From: Lichenostomus cassidix
Lineage: Eukaryota > Chordata > Aves > Passeriformes > Meliphagidae
NCBI GenBank assembly: GCA_008360975.2
Contig: CM039196.1
Location: 8,474,263 to 8,538,262, forward strand
Direction of reading: 5' to 3'
Length of the DNA stretch: 64,000 bases
Shown: in pieces, positions 41,131-54,200 of the stretch
Position numbering within the stretch: the stretch's first letter is position 1
Layout: each line of letters opens with the position of its first letter
The notes under the pieces: model-generated
Seen by the model: only the letters and a program-made list of their open reading frames with translations
What the model was told of the DNA's origin: nothing
Databases searched by the model: none
Position numbers and translations under genes: made by a program

Positions 41131-44100
41131 CCGGTGCGTCAGCCGGTGTGCCGCTTGCTTCGCTGATCAGAAGGGTCTTGTATTCACTAAGGCACAGAGG
41201 GCTTCGTGTTTTCAGTAATTCCTGCTCAATCTCTTTAGCCTCCTGGATGGAGCAGTGAGGCCTTTCCCCAAGCGAGATCGCACCGGGCTGTCAGGGTCGT
41301 ACAAGGTCGCTGGAAGAAGCCAAGAGATGTGTGGTCCCACCGGGTGCTGAGGGCGACTTAGGGAATGACAGCAGCACTGGCATTCAAACCCAGGAGAGAG
41401 CAGAGTCTCTCTGCTGCCCACGTGTCCAACAGAGACAGTGCTCCTCCTGAAAACGGGAGCTGATAAAGATCTGCAGAAACCCGACATCCTTCATTCTCCC
41501 GCTGATTGTGCTTTCCAGATCTGTCTGCCCTGCTCAGGAGTCGGGTCTTAGGTTACAGCCACACTGGATTTACAGGAGGAATGGGCCGGGTGTTGGGTTT
41601 GTGCTGGAGAGGGTTAAGCTGTCATCAGAGCCTTAATGAGCCCTGAGATTTTCCTTTAAACCCACAGTTAATGGGAAATTAAATTACCGATGGTGGAGGC
41701 AGTCTTTGTGTCTTCCGCCACCTCCACCCTGACTGCCCTTTGATGAAATACAAAACCCAGATGGAAGATGACAGGACATGAGGTTAAAGCAACATATTTG
41801 TGGGAGTGAGAGAAGACAAGAGACTGGTGGTTGTCTGCCAGCCCAGAGAATGGGCTCCTGAGCACCCTGGGCACTCCTGTGCTGAGAGCACCTCTGATGT
41901 GGCTGTGCTCGGAGGAAAAGGAGGAGCTCCTCTAGGTCAGAGCTGTGCTTAGGGATCCTGGGAATGGAGTCAAGCAGGGAACTTGGACCCCAAATTATAG
42001 CAATGTCAATAGGCTTGGCTGTGTGGTTACATGCTTTTGGTGGGAGCTGGGATGGATGTGAGAGCTCTGGCAGTTAAGAGCTGAGCTTGTAGGGAAATTC
42101 ATTAGGCCAGGAGCTCTGCAAAGGGCTGCCCTTATTCATGTGGCTGTTTCAGCCCAAATGCTGCGCTGCTGCAGCTCAGCCCTCCAGCATGCCACAGAGC
42201 TCCCAACCCAGCAAGAATGGGCAACTGAGTTGAAGAACTGAGAGTCAGTAAATGAATAATGAATTAAATAAATGAATAAATATCCTGTTCCTTTGGGTGG
42301 GGAAATAGAGGTTTCCTATCTGCTGTTGCTGCCCGTGGACACCAGACAGAAGCTGAATTCAAGGACCATGATTCCTGCCCCTTCCTTGTTTGAACCAAGG
42401 CTAGGAGATGAATATTGGGAACCTCTCTGCTGGAAGGAGGCTCTCACTAGCTCCAGAGAGATGAGAATCCAAATAATCAATCCCACTTACTCTCTGTGAA
42501 AGACTATGTGCATTAGACATTAGACATTGCATAAAATCTAAAAAAGTAATAATCAGTTTCTTAATATTCTTCTCTTCCCTTCTTTTCTAGCCAAAACTGA
42601 AGAACTGTACTTGTCCAGGCTTCTACTTAAGGCCTCTTTTCTAAGGTTTATGGGGGAAGGGGCAGAAGTGATGAAATGCATCAGGAAGCTCACCAGCTCC
42701 CACTGGGAGAGGCCACACAAATCTCAGTGTCACCCTGAGTTCCCAGGCTGCTTTCTGCCCATGATCTCACTCCCTTCGGAGCTCAGCCAAGCTGACTTCA
42801 TGCACTACAGTAAACCCAGGGTGGCTTTAGTCTTTATTACAATCCGTGTCACATTTTATGGGCTTTTGGAATTATGTCCTTCCACAAGTTCCCATCAGCC
42901 CAGGCACACATTTAGGTTCACATTACACACTTTCATTGTGATGCTGACATGCAGCCTTTTATAAAATCATGAAATCTAACTAAAAGCCTGAAAAAGGCAA
43001 AGCCAAACTCTGTCTCAGCTGCAAGAAAGTCAGAGGGACTGTCAGAACCCAGGAGTTTTTTCACTGCTTTGCTTCTGCTTTGTCCTGTCATCCTGCCTAG
43101 GGACCCAAAGCATATGTAGCACAGTGATGTACCATTGCTTCCTGCCATCTGCTGGGTTACCCTTCCTTTTGGGAGCAGTTCAGTGCCTGTCAATGTGCAG
43201 CATCAGCTTCAAAACCCAAGATGTCAGAAACTCAAAGTTTCCGTACAAATATGTCTGATGCCCAGACTTCAGTCCATTTTAGACAGGCTTTGAAAAAGTT
43301 CTCTGTCTGCATGCTCTTAGAACTGCCAGAGGAACTAATTAGAAGAACTCCCAACTGTAACCTTTGCACAAATCCTTCAAAGGATGGACTGAAACATGAT
43401 GGTATCAGAGGCAACTCTTAGTGATAGTAACCTGCAGCAGAAATTCAACAGTTTCCTGTCTCAGTTTCTGCAAACCAAAACTGCAGAGTTAGAAAACAGA
43501 AAAATGCTATTAACTCTCCCCATGAGTTAAACAGCACATAAACCTCAAGAAGGCACATGAGCAAAGATAAATGGGCTGTTGCAGCATTCATCTCTTTTGT
43601 TTGTAGTAAATTATTGTGTGTAATTCATGTTTCCTGTCCATAAATACCAGAGGAACTTGAAGACATGGAATCCATTCTAATTCAGTAAAGACAAAAACAA
43701 CTCCTTTTGAGCCCATCTGGAACTTGTTTTTATCATAATTGTTTTGGGCTCAGTAACGAGTTCAAGATCAAACTGCCATCACTAATTGTTTCAAGAATAA
43801 ACAGATGCTTTGTTTAAAGGCGGCAGCTCCCATTTTGCCCAGCACAGCAGTCACTGGGGTCACAGGATGAAAGGAGCTGTGTGCCATGTCAGCACAGCCC
43901 CTAACAAGCATTGGCGCCCTTGGAAGGGTGCTCACCCCGGCCTGCAGCTGATGGGGCAGGAAAAGAGCCCCGAGGCACGCACTTGGTGAGTGTCCAGCCA
44001 GTGACATGTGCCCTCTGCTCTTTAACACCATTGCCATTTTGTTTGTAACTTCATCCGATGATATTTTGCAACGTGTTCCCCTGTGACAAGTCATACTTGG

Positions 44101-45240
44101 CCTGATGACGCATAGGCATCTCCTCTAGCTGGGCTGTAGGGTACTCAATGGAGAGTGTTCATTCCCTGGCCACATAAACCCAAGCCCCTTGTGTGGAGTA
44201 ATGCTCCACCCTGCTGCTCACAGTCCCAAATCCTTCCTTCATCTGAAAACAAAGATACCCACACACACCCACTCTGAGAGACTCCCCCTACCAGTTCTGT
44301 TCAAGGTCTCACCCACAGTGCTCCCCAGGACACACCATGCCTGAGACCCCTGATAACTTCAGTGTACAAGAGGTCTCTACATGACTGATGCCCTGGCACT
44401 AGGAACAAGCGAGCCACACCAGCCAGGGGGACCTTACCGGAAGGTTATTTCAGCTCCCAGACTCAGTCCTCAGTGGCATGGACAAGAGGTGCCAAGAGCT
44501 CCACATCCACTATGGAGTAGCCACTAAGAGTTTCTACTCCAGTTTAGGAAACAAGGCTCCATGAATCCACTGTGCATAGACAAGCAGTGGAATCATAACT
44601 GCTTGAGGCACTTGAAATGTTTACTTTTCCATGTGTAATAGCCATATATAAATTCTTTTTCCTTCATTGAAGGACTTCTTGCTCCAAATCAGCTAACTCT
44701 GGAGTGTGATGGCTAAAGTCAGGAGAAAGTGAATCATACAGAATTGGATGGATTTTTAAATTTGTTTGTTTGTTAGAAAGAAACTAAAGATAGCACTTAG
44801 AGTTCAACCCTCCAAGGACATGTGGTTTGCACAGGGTTTGCTGTAAATCACAGTTAATGTTATTTTTATTTCCTATGGTTTTTAGTTCAAAAATACAGCT
44901 TTGCGGCTGGCATACAATGAGAAAAAAGATCTCATTTAAATCTCCTTGAGCAGAGCCTCATCACATATCCAAATAAAGCACCTCTTCCAAAACAGCTTCT
45001 GATCATGAGTTGAAGACATCAAACAAGAAAATGTCTGTGTCTTTGTGCAGTTTTTTTTTTTTCCCAGTATTTAAAAATTCTTGTTAAATTCTCCTGCCTT
45101 GTGATTTGTCCCCTACACCACAGGTCACCTCTTACAGCTGTCTGTCGGGAATATCCTTCAGGAGCCTTTATTTTGTAACATCCATTTCATAAGCACTGTG
45201 GCCAAACCAACAAGAGAACTGAAAAACAATGCTTGTGTGT
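41131..45240. other. Intergenic region between DERL3 and SLC2A11
   Basis: No gene was recognised in these 4.1 kb. An A/T-rich stretch of AATGAATAA-like units lies at about 42248-42283, and a small direct repeat (ATTAGACATTAGACATT) near 42514. It should hold the control region of SLC2A11, but no specific element is certain. Confidence 0.5.
42248..42283. repeat. A/T-rich simple repeat of AATGAATAA-like units
   Basis: Imperfect repeats of AATGAATAA/AATAAATG form a short low-complexity tract with no coding potential. Confidence 0.7.
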
Positions 45241-45290
45241 TATAAAAAGAGGTCTGTGCTCAGCTCACAATAGCAGCACATCAACTGAGC
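45241..45290 (+). promoter_or_regulatory. SLC2A11: Candidate SLC2A11 core promoter with TATA box
   Basis: TATAAAAA at 45241-45248 lies 50 bases before an ATG (45291) that opens a short exon ending at a GT donor in phase 0. The spacing would give a 5' UTR of about 20 bases. There is no CpG island here, unlike the other genes in the window, which suggests tissue-restricted expression. This is inference until a transcript start is mapped. Confidence 0.5.
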
Positions 45291-48200
45291 ATGCTGGCAG
45301 CTGCTGAAGACTCCTACAAGGACTCAGAAAAGGTATTTGTACTTTGGTTTGCACCAAAGGCAGGACTATGTGTCCCAGTCCAGCTGCCTCTCAATAAGCT
45401 AAGGCACAGCTCTGATCAAAAGCTGCATCTGGAGTGAGTGTTGAATAAGAAAGCAGGATGAGTCTGACACTCTGACACCCCTGCACACATTTTCCTCTCC
45501 GCCGACGGGAACATTCAGCAATATTTGATGCCATTTGGCAGAGTCTAAATGCTCTTCTCTCTCACACAGAAGCAGAAGTTTTGTTCAGCCAAACACTTTG
45601 TTCTCTCTGGCCTTCAGGTCACTCAGTTTCAACTAACTGCCTGCATCAGTGTCTGATACAAAGATGGAAGGAAAGGGGATAGTTCAGCCACAGAATGACC
45701 TACAGCTCACAATGACTGAAAAAAAGGCATTTCAATTATATTTAGGATTTGGGGTTTTCTCAGTTTTTCCAGAGAAGCTGTATTGCTTATAGGAAAAGGC
45801 AGACTGCTGATGCAACACACAGAACATACAACCATTCTTCTGACATCCAAAAATCCTAGCTAGCAAGGGAAAGCAGCTAGTTCCCTTGCCTGTATCAGCC
45901 CTTGTGTCCTCAAAGGACTCAACTCCCATGTATCTCCTCTGGTCTGGAAAGAGTCCCAGTGACTCTGTGTGGTAGCAGAAGCTCTGTCAGCATTGGGTCC
46001 CTGCCCTGAGAAACCTCTGTAATGAAGCTCATTTCCTGAAGTTCTTATACAGTGTCTTGAACTTACATAAATTGTGGTGTTTTTATAAAGAACATTAGTG
46101 AACTGCTGGAACTGAGAATAATCGTGTCACAGCAAGGCCCTCATTTCCTACAAAGAAAATCCATTTCAACAACTAAGTTCCATAAACATTCCTTTCAGCA
46201 TGAAATCAGCAAACCTGCTGCATGTTTCTTGAGAAAGCTGTTTGTTTTCAGATCTTATTACTTGTCTTCTGTATTCTGAGTGAGTTCTGCAAGAGTCAGG
46301 ACAAGCAAACAGAGGTATTTTGTATCTCACAGTGATAGTCCTCACAGGAAAACGAAAAGGGATTGCAGAAATAGCCAGGCTAGAGCTTGGTAAATAGCCA
46401 ACCACCAGCCAGGGAGCCACTCCAAATCTCTTCTGCAATTTACAGTGTAGCGTTTCTAGGGGAGAATTCATTCTGTAGATCCAAGCCTCACAGATGGAAA
46501 TGGGGCTCCTTTTCTCCCCTTGAAGTTGGTCCAGATGATTCTGGTGTAAAAACACACCAAAACACTGGAACCTCTCAGTTCGTGACAGATCAAAGAGCAT
46601 GTGTTGATGGTCTTTCCTAATGGCAGGATTACCACTTATTCCTGCAGTCAGATAATTGCAGGCAGAGACTGCCATCATGTTCTCTAAATAACTCCTCTCC
46701 CATGATCATGGCATCATATTTCATCCAGATTATGACAGGTTTTAGTTCAGTGAAAGATTATTTGAAGGAAGCGGGTGGTGGGTCCTCGCAGCACTGCTGG
46801 AAATCTGCCGGGTTTATATGAAGGCTGCCAGAGCCTTCCAGGAGTTTGAGTAACTGCAGAGCAGTGGTTATACCCTCTGACAGACCCCAAGCCCAGAGGG
46901 CTCTCATCCACACCAACTGTGACTCTGGAACTGTGACAGCAAGGATGAAACATTGGGAATGTGGAGGTTTTTAATGTGCAGCAAAAAGCCAGTTAGAAAC
47001 GCAACCAGTGTGAACATAGCTCAGCACAAAAGCACGAATCATATAGATGTGTAGAGGAGAAAAATCTATCCCTCCACTCCTCATCAAGGCAGCTGTTACT
47101 AGAAAAGATAGAGGACAACTTTCTGGAACTCCTACTTCCAGCTATCCAGCTGCGCACGGATCTAGCCACAGCAACATCCAATTTATGCCCCTACTGGAAT
47201 AGGGAGACTTGCGAAGAGCCTGTGCTGCAGTCCCCAGCATCTCACTGCCTACCTGCAGGACTTCACTCACCTCTGGCAACTGTCCCAACCTCAGAGCAGA
47301 CAGCATGAAGAAGAGCTTTCCTTTTTGAATGAATTACTGTTCTTGGTGTATGCTGCCTAAACTATCCATCAGTGCCTGTTGACTTGTTCAGTTACATCTG
47401 TTTCTCAGTTTACAAGTTATTGTTTGGGAAACTGCTGGAAGTATTCATCTAACCCCTGCCACATGCTATAGGCAGCAAAGTGCTGGCACACTGGATTCAG
47501 AGCCTAACACAGCAAATTTTGTACTTCTCCTGCCACTTAGTGGCTGCAGCTGATGCAGCACCACATCCCTATCTACACATTCACCAGAAAATACCTCTGT
47601 GATGTGGAACAGGTTTATATTTCTGTTCAAGTGCAGTAAAACCTCAGTTGGGAAAAAGATGCATTTTAAAACATTTCACTTATTTCAAATACTCTGAAAT
47701 CTTTCAGGGCCCTCATAGATTTCACTCTGCAGGATGAAAGGATGTTAAAATACTGTGATTACTCCTGAAGGCCAGATATTTTGTGAAGCAGCAGCTTTAA
47801 TGTTACTGCTGGCAGTGCAATATGCCTCCATCTCAATCTCTAGGTTTCATAAGGATTCCCCATTTCCCACTGCCAGAGAGTGCCTTTGTATTTTATAGAA
47901 AGAAGCAAGGCTGTCACTGCTGTCTTCTGTACCTGACAAGATCTAGTGCTGTAAGTGTGGCTGTTTGCTCTATGCCAGGCTGTGGAGAGGGAACAGGACG
48001 ACAGCCTTCTGTGCATCCATGCACAGCCTTTCCTGCAACAGCTGGATTGCCTGTCTGTCACCAGGACATAGACAGAGTACATGAAAAAGCCTTGGATAAC
48101 CAGGGATTTGCAAGGTTTGGGCTTCAGTCATTCCTGTCACTGATGGGACCAAGGGAAATAGTCTGGCTTGACTTTCAGATCCTGGATTGTGTTCCAGGAC

Positions 48201-51200
48201 AAATACAATCAGAAAAAAAAAATGCAGTTCACTTCTGCTTTGATCACACTTAAGCAGAAAGTGATACTGGTAACTGTGCCAGATGGTCTAAGAGGGAATT
48301 TATGTTATAAACCACAATGGCCTTCAAGAGGGTTTAGACAGATCTGGATCTAGGAGAATTATTTCCCCGAACTGTCCTTTCAACAAAATTAATTGAACTG
48401 TCTTGCTAATGAACATGCAGCTCTGTTTTGAGAATGTAAATCAGCTGGCAAAACACCTGCCAAATCAAGTGTCTTATCCTAACGTAATGGGTGACTAAAT
48501 ACACATTCCTATGCTGGAGATTTAAATAATCCTTTAGAGCACTGTGAGAGTAACAGAGGCTTTGGCAGACAGAGGAAAACCTACGAAAGAGGATGAACAA
48601 GCTGCAGAGACTGGTAAAACATCTATTTTACTATTATTGTTGACAGATTTTTAACTTTATTTTAATTTTCATGAGGCTGTGTAAGTACTGTCAGGTTTGC
48701 ATAGAATTGTTTTCCTGACTCATCACAGTCCTTGGGATAAAGTTGACAGACTAATGGCTCTCCTGGCAGGTGCACACCACCACGGTGGCTGGGAACACAG
48801 TGCAGAAGCCGGGTGTTAAGGAAGGCTTGGGAAGGCCACTCTGTAAATACAGCTCAGCTCTGAGCACAGAACTGTTTGCTGGCTCCTGAAGGAAGAAACA
48901 AACCATTTTGCTTTAGCTCATGGCCACAAAAGAGCTCTGTGGTACAGGACTTGATAGTGGATGTACTCTGTAATGAAAGCAGGGAAATGAGCAGGCATTG
49001 TAAACAAAAAAGAAATGTGCTATTGTAGGGAGAGGAAATTTCTCTCACCTGGAGAACTGGAATACTTAGTAAGACCAGGGATATCAGGTACCCAATCCTT
49101 AGCTCAGGTCTCAGTAAGAAGACAGGGAAGTGGAGTGGCCATGGAAAGTGCAGGCAAAATGTATCTGCTGTTATTTGGGACAGGAGAGAGCTCAGCCTCT
49201 TCTTGCTGCAGGGCTGGAATAGTCTGGCTTTATTTCTGTCCTGGGAGAACATCCTGTCTCAGGCTGGTATGGAAGTTATTTAGAAGAAAACACTTTGAGG
49301 AAAGGAAAAAATCCAAGATCATTTGAATTTGTGGTTTCAGAGTTATTGTGAGACTAGACCAAACTTTCCTTTTCTTTGGTGGACTGCTCTGTAAGAAGAA
49401 AACGAGCAGGTAAAGCAGAAAAAGCTCCCCAGCTTTGGGTCATTTAAGTTCTCAGGGTCACTGGGGTCATATTCATGTAGCAAAACACAACCTGACCTGA
49501 GGTGCCCTGCGCTGAGTGGCAAACAGCCAAGCCTGAGCATGGGCTCTTCATGTTACACTAGAGCTTTCCCAGGGGCAGGGGTTTTTAAGCAGGGGGCTGG
49601 CAAAGGCCATCCGGGCTTTGGGACACCCAGAGCACTGTGCAGGAGGTGTTAGGCTAAAGACCAGGGCCCCCAGCATGCTCAGAGTGGTTTTGAGACATGG
49701 GACAGAGCTCCCAGTCCCAGGACACCCTCAGGGCACATCTTGTCTGTCATTTCACCTACAAATGGAGAAACCAAACGCACAGGCACAAAACAGTAGAAAA
49801 GCGTATGTTTTTCCTTGTCAGCCTGCCAGTGAGCTGTCAGCTGCCACACTGGGCCAGCCAGGACACCTTGTTCTGCACCCCTCAAAAAGTCAAGAGATCT
49901 CACTTTTATAGCCGATCCTGTGATGCTGCACGAGGCAACCCATTCCCCTGCCTGTGCTTCCCAAGGCACAGCAGTGGTGTCAGTTTGCAATATAAGCAAG
50001 TGGCAATGGTCATGAAGAAACATCCTCAAGGAGACCTGAATATGGCATAGGACACACTGTCTGAAATATATCTCACCTATATCACAATACTGAATACTCA
50101 ATTATGGACTACTAAACACAAGAACATGTAGAAATAACTGTGCAATGAGAAAGTTCATCTGAGAGGTATTGTCTGCTCTGTACAACACGTGCAGTATCCT
50201 AGGAAAGGCCCTCTATTTTATTCTGAAATATGTGTTATTATCATGAAAAGATAGAAGTAATAGCATGCCAATGAATCATGAAAGCACTGGTTCTACCTGA
50301 CCATGAGAAAATCCCCTAGCTCAAAGTCTGAATGTCTATTGAGTCATTTTAGTCTGTGCAAGGAAGCCATCCATTTTCTGTCCCTCTTCTTCAGCTTCAG
50401 AACAAGATCCTGATCCTGACAATATGTGCTGCTGGGATTGGAGGCACTTTCCAATATGGCTACAACATCTCCATCATCAATGCTCCAGCCTCAGTAAGTA
50501 CTGCTGCTCTGAGTGCCCCCAAGACAGACCCTTCCTTGGTGGCTCCATTGGGCTGTGAACAGTGGTGTGCCACTGAAAATCTGCAGGCTGCTGCTGCTGA
50601 GGGACAGAAAGCAGGAATGTGTTGTTCCCTCTGTATAATTCACATCTGGAGTACAGGACTTTGTTGTCAAAAGCCATCCTGAAGCAGGACCCAGTGTCAC
50701 AAAAATTTATTCAAAAGCTTTTTTTCAACTGCTTTAGCAAAATCTAATTCTAAAATTTTCCAGCTAGCATCCTTTGAAATGGATTTTTGCCCTTAGATTC
50801 AAAGTGAGAGACTCATGAAATTAATTTTTAAATTATCCAAAATAGCTACATAGAGATATAAACTGACTGCAACTTTTCAACGGCAACAGTTTTACACCCT
50901 AAACTCTTTGCTAAAAACATATCTAAGAACTGGAGGAGATTGGAGGCATAAGCCCAGAATGAATGAATATATTAATAAGGGAGCCTTTCTCAGTGTCCTT
51001 CACTTCTCTATTGTGGTTATGCAGCACTGTCCTTCTTTCTCAGTACATCCAGACATTCATGAACACAACCTGGCTGGAGCGCACAGGTGTTCCCCTGGAG
51101 AGCAACATGATCCTGCTGCTGTGGTCCTTCACTGTCTCTGCCTACCCTCTGGGAGGCCTCACTGGGGCTGTGGTTGCTGGCCCCATGGCCATCATGTTGG

Positions 51201-54200
51201 GAAGGTAAGAAGCACTTCTTGGAGTTTAATTTAAGGTTTGCAGCTTCCTTTAGACCAAGAGGAATTAGGAGCCCTACAGGACAATACCCACTGTAGCAAA
51301 AAATAATGAAAATGTATTTTCTATCACAGATCAGTCTGCTACAGACACTCTGGGTTGGAGGGGAGAAACCACCTGACAAGCCAGTATTTCATATCTCAAA
51401 ACTCAACAAGGAACATTTTTCCCCCCACATTATCTTCTCATCATATTCCAACTTTAGAGAATCATATAATATCAAAATTGGAATCATATTCCAATTTTAG
51501 AGATTTCACTCTGTACTGCTTTGGAATAAACTCATATACCATCATAAATAAGAGAAACAAAGACTGACTGGTAAGGCAGTGAGTGGACACTAGAGAGAAT
51601 TACTGGCATTATTAATAGTATGGGTCAATAGAGCTCTCTTCTTTCTCCCTGGTTTTCAGCAGAAATTTCTCCTGGGACACATGAAAACTTTCTGACAAAA
51701 TTTCACAATGATTACACTATTACATTAAAAATGCCTGTTTCAACAAATTAGCATTTTCAGACCAAAATGCACGTGGCTTACTAAGGGATATTCCTCTTCA
51801 TTCAAATGGAAACTGCGTGTGAGCACAAGAGCCCTGAATCTGGGTCAGAACTTGGTGGTGCCCTAAGAGAGACTAAAGCCAGCACTGCAGGGACACCCTG
51901 TGGCACAGGGACACCTCATGCAGGGCTTGGATTAAGCAGGATGGTCTGTGGTGGGGCTGAGCAGCCCACCTGGAGCTTCCAGGGTTGGCAGGTGGCATCT
52001 GCCACATGAAGTGTTTTATCTGATAACTGAACCTGACACCATGTGCTCACAACTGTCTTTTCTCTTGGAAGGAAGATGTCCCTGCTGCTGAACAACATCT
52101 TTGTGATCATAGCTGCAACCTTGTCAGGATTCAGCCGAATGGCCAAATCCTTTGAAATGATTATGCTCAGCAGATTTTTTGCTGGCGTGAATGCAGGTAT
52201 GGCAACATGAGAGATATAGAAGGATGAACCTGATAACAGATAACAATTAGAAGAAATTTAAACAGGAATTGATCCAAGATATTAAAGCAATTAATCCTTT
52301 AGGCTGACCAGAAACACATAAGTGAATTAAGAAGTTGTACATACAGATTTTATACTTTGCTTCTAAGGGCGTTCTTTTAAAGCATACACAGGCAGAGGCT
52401 TTATGTACTGCACATGAGCATCTCTGTGCATGGGAAAAATTTGAGCTGAAAATGGATCCCCATCTGCTTGTAAGAATGTCAGTCACTCACCAGCATGAGC
52501 ACCAACACAAAAGCTTTTGTAGAAGTTCATCCCAAGAAATAATGATCAATAGAAGGGACTTAAAATATTATATTCCCCCCAAAAGAGAAAAGTAGAGGGG
52601 GAAATTGCATATAACCTTGGATTTGGTGCTGAAAAGACCATAGGACTGAGGCCCTGACAGGTTTCAGCTTCATTATCCACTGCTACTGATGAATATGGAA
52701 ATGTGTGTTAGTGGCTTATACATGGGATAGGAGTGAAATTGAAGGTTTGGGTAAATAACAAGCACTGATAGATTAGCTATCACATGGCCTGCAACAGAAG
52801 AGTGTAGCTGGCATCCTTTAGAGGTGGCTGCCTGCATTTTTCCTTGTCTCCTCTGCTCACAAGCTGAGGTCAGCATTTGTCTGCCTTGCCCAGGTGTGAG
52901 CATGAACATTCAGCCCATGTATCTGGCAGAGAGTGCCCCAAAGAAGCTCAGAGGGGCTGTGGCCCTGACCTCTGCATCATTCACAGCCCTGGGGCTGGTG
53001 CTGGGGCAGGTTGTTGGACTCAGGTAATATAAAGCAAAAAGCCCACTTATTAAATCAATTCCTTCCTTCCTTCCTTCCTTCCTTCCTTCCTTCCTTCCTT
53101 CCTTCCTTCCTCTGCTGGCCTTAGAAAGAATGCTTGCCAGGTTGTAAAAATACTGTGTAAATTATGTTTGTTTATTTGTTTGTTTTTCTCTAGGGAGCTC
53201 CTAGGAGGGGAGGAGAACTGGCCATTTCTTTTAGCAAGCAATGTGATTCCCGCCCTGATCCAGCTCACAGCTCTGCCTTGGTTCCCTGAAAGTCCCAGAT
53301 ACCTCTTGATTGACTGTGGAGATAAAAAATCCTGCATCTCAGGTGAGTTTAGGGTGACTAAGCTCCTCATGGAACATGTGAGACTTGGGCCCCAACATTT
53401 TTGGAATGGTGTCACAAATTTTAGATGTAGGAAGTTTCATATCAAGTTGTAAATATGATCACTTCCTCCTTCCAAACTAAAGAAAATTCTATAATCTTAT
53501 ATATATTTGATCTATTGAGGTAGTTAAAGGCATCTTCCTACAATAGACTTTTTTGCTACAGTAATAGGGTCAAAAGGTAAGACTTGTGTTCACAATGGCA
53601 AATATGTTTTGTAACTATGAAGTGAAATAAATGCTGGTTGAAGAGCTCAGGATCAAATCTGAAGCCAAATTATATTAAAGGATTTGCTTAGATTTGTAGC
53701 ATACAAATCCTCATATGCAGAGTGGCTGGAATTATTTTCTGGGAAATATGTGCTGTGTACCAAGAACATCTTAATTGCCTGCATTTCCCAGGGGAGTCAC
53801 TTGAGATCTGAGTCCAAAGTGGCTGCTGAAATGGCACTGGTGGGAAATACTCAGTTGTCAAACAATGGTGAGGGATTTGCACTCCCTTTCCCCCAAATCT
53901 TTCAAGTGGCTGCACCACAGCTGACCAACTCTGTGAAGATCATGGCATGATCACAGGTTCTGTCCTGCAGCTTTCCGCAGCCATCCCCTGCTGCTCGATC
54001 CTTCGCCCTGCAGAGCAGCAAACTGAAGGGAAAGCCCAGGAGTAAGAGGTTCCCTTGTCCTTGCAGCACTGCAGAAGCTCAGAGGCACCAGTGACCTGAG
54101 TGCAGAGCTGGAAGAGATGCTGTCAGAACAGGCTGCTGTTAAAGGTCAGAGAGCGAAGAATCCATGGGAGCTCTTCCAAAATCCAGCTTTGAGGTGGCAG

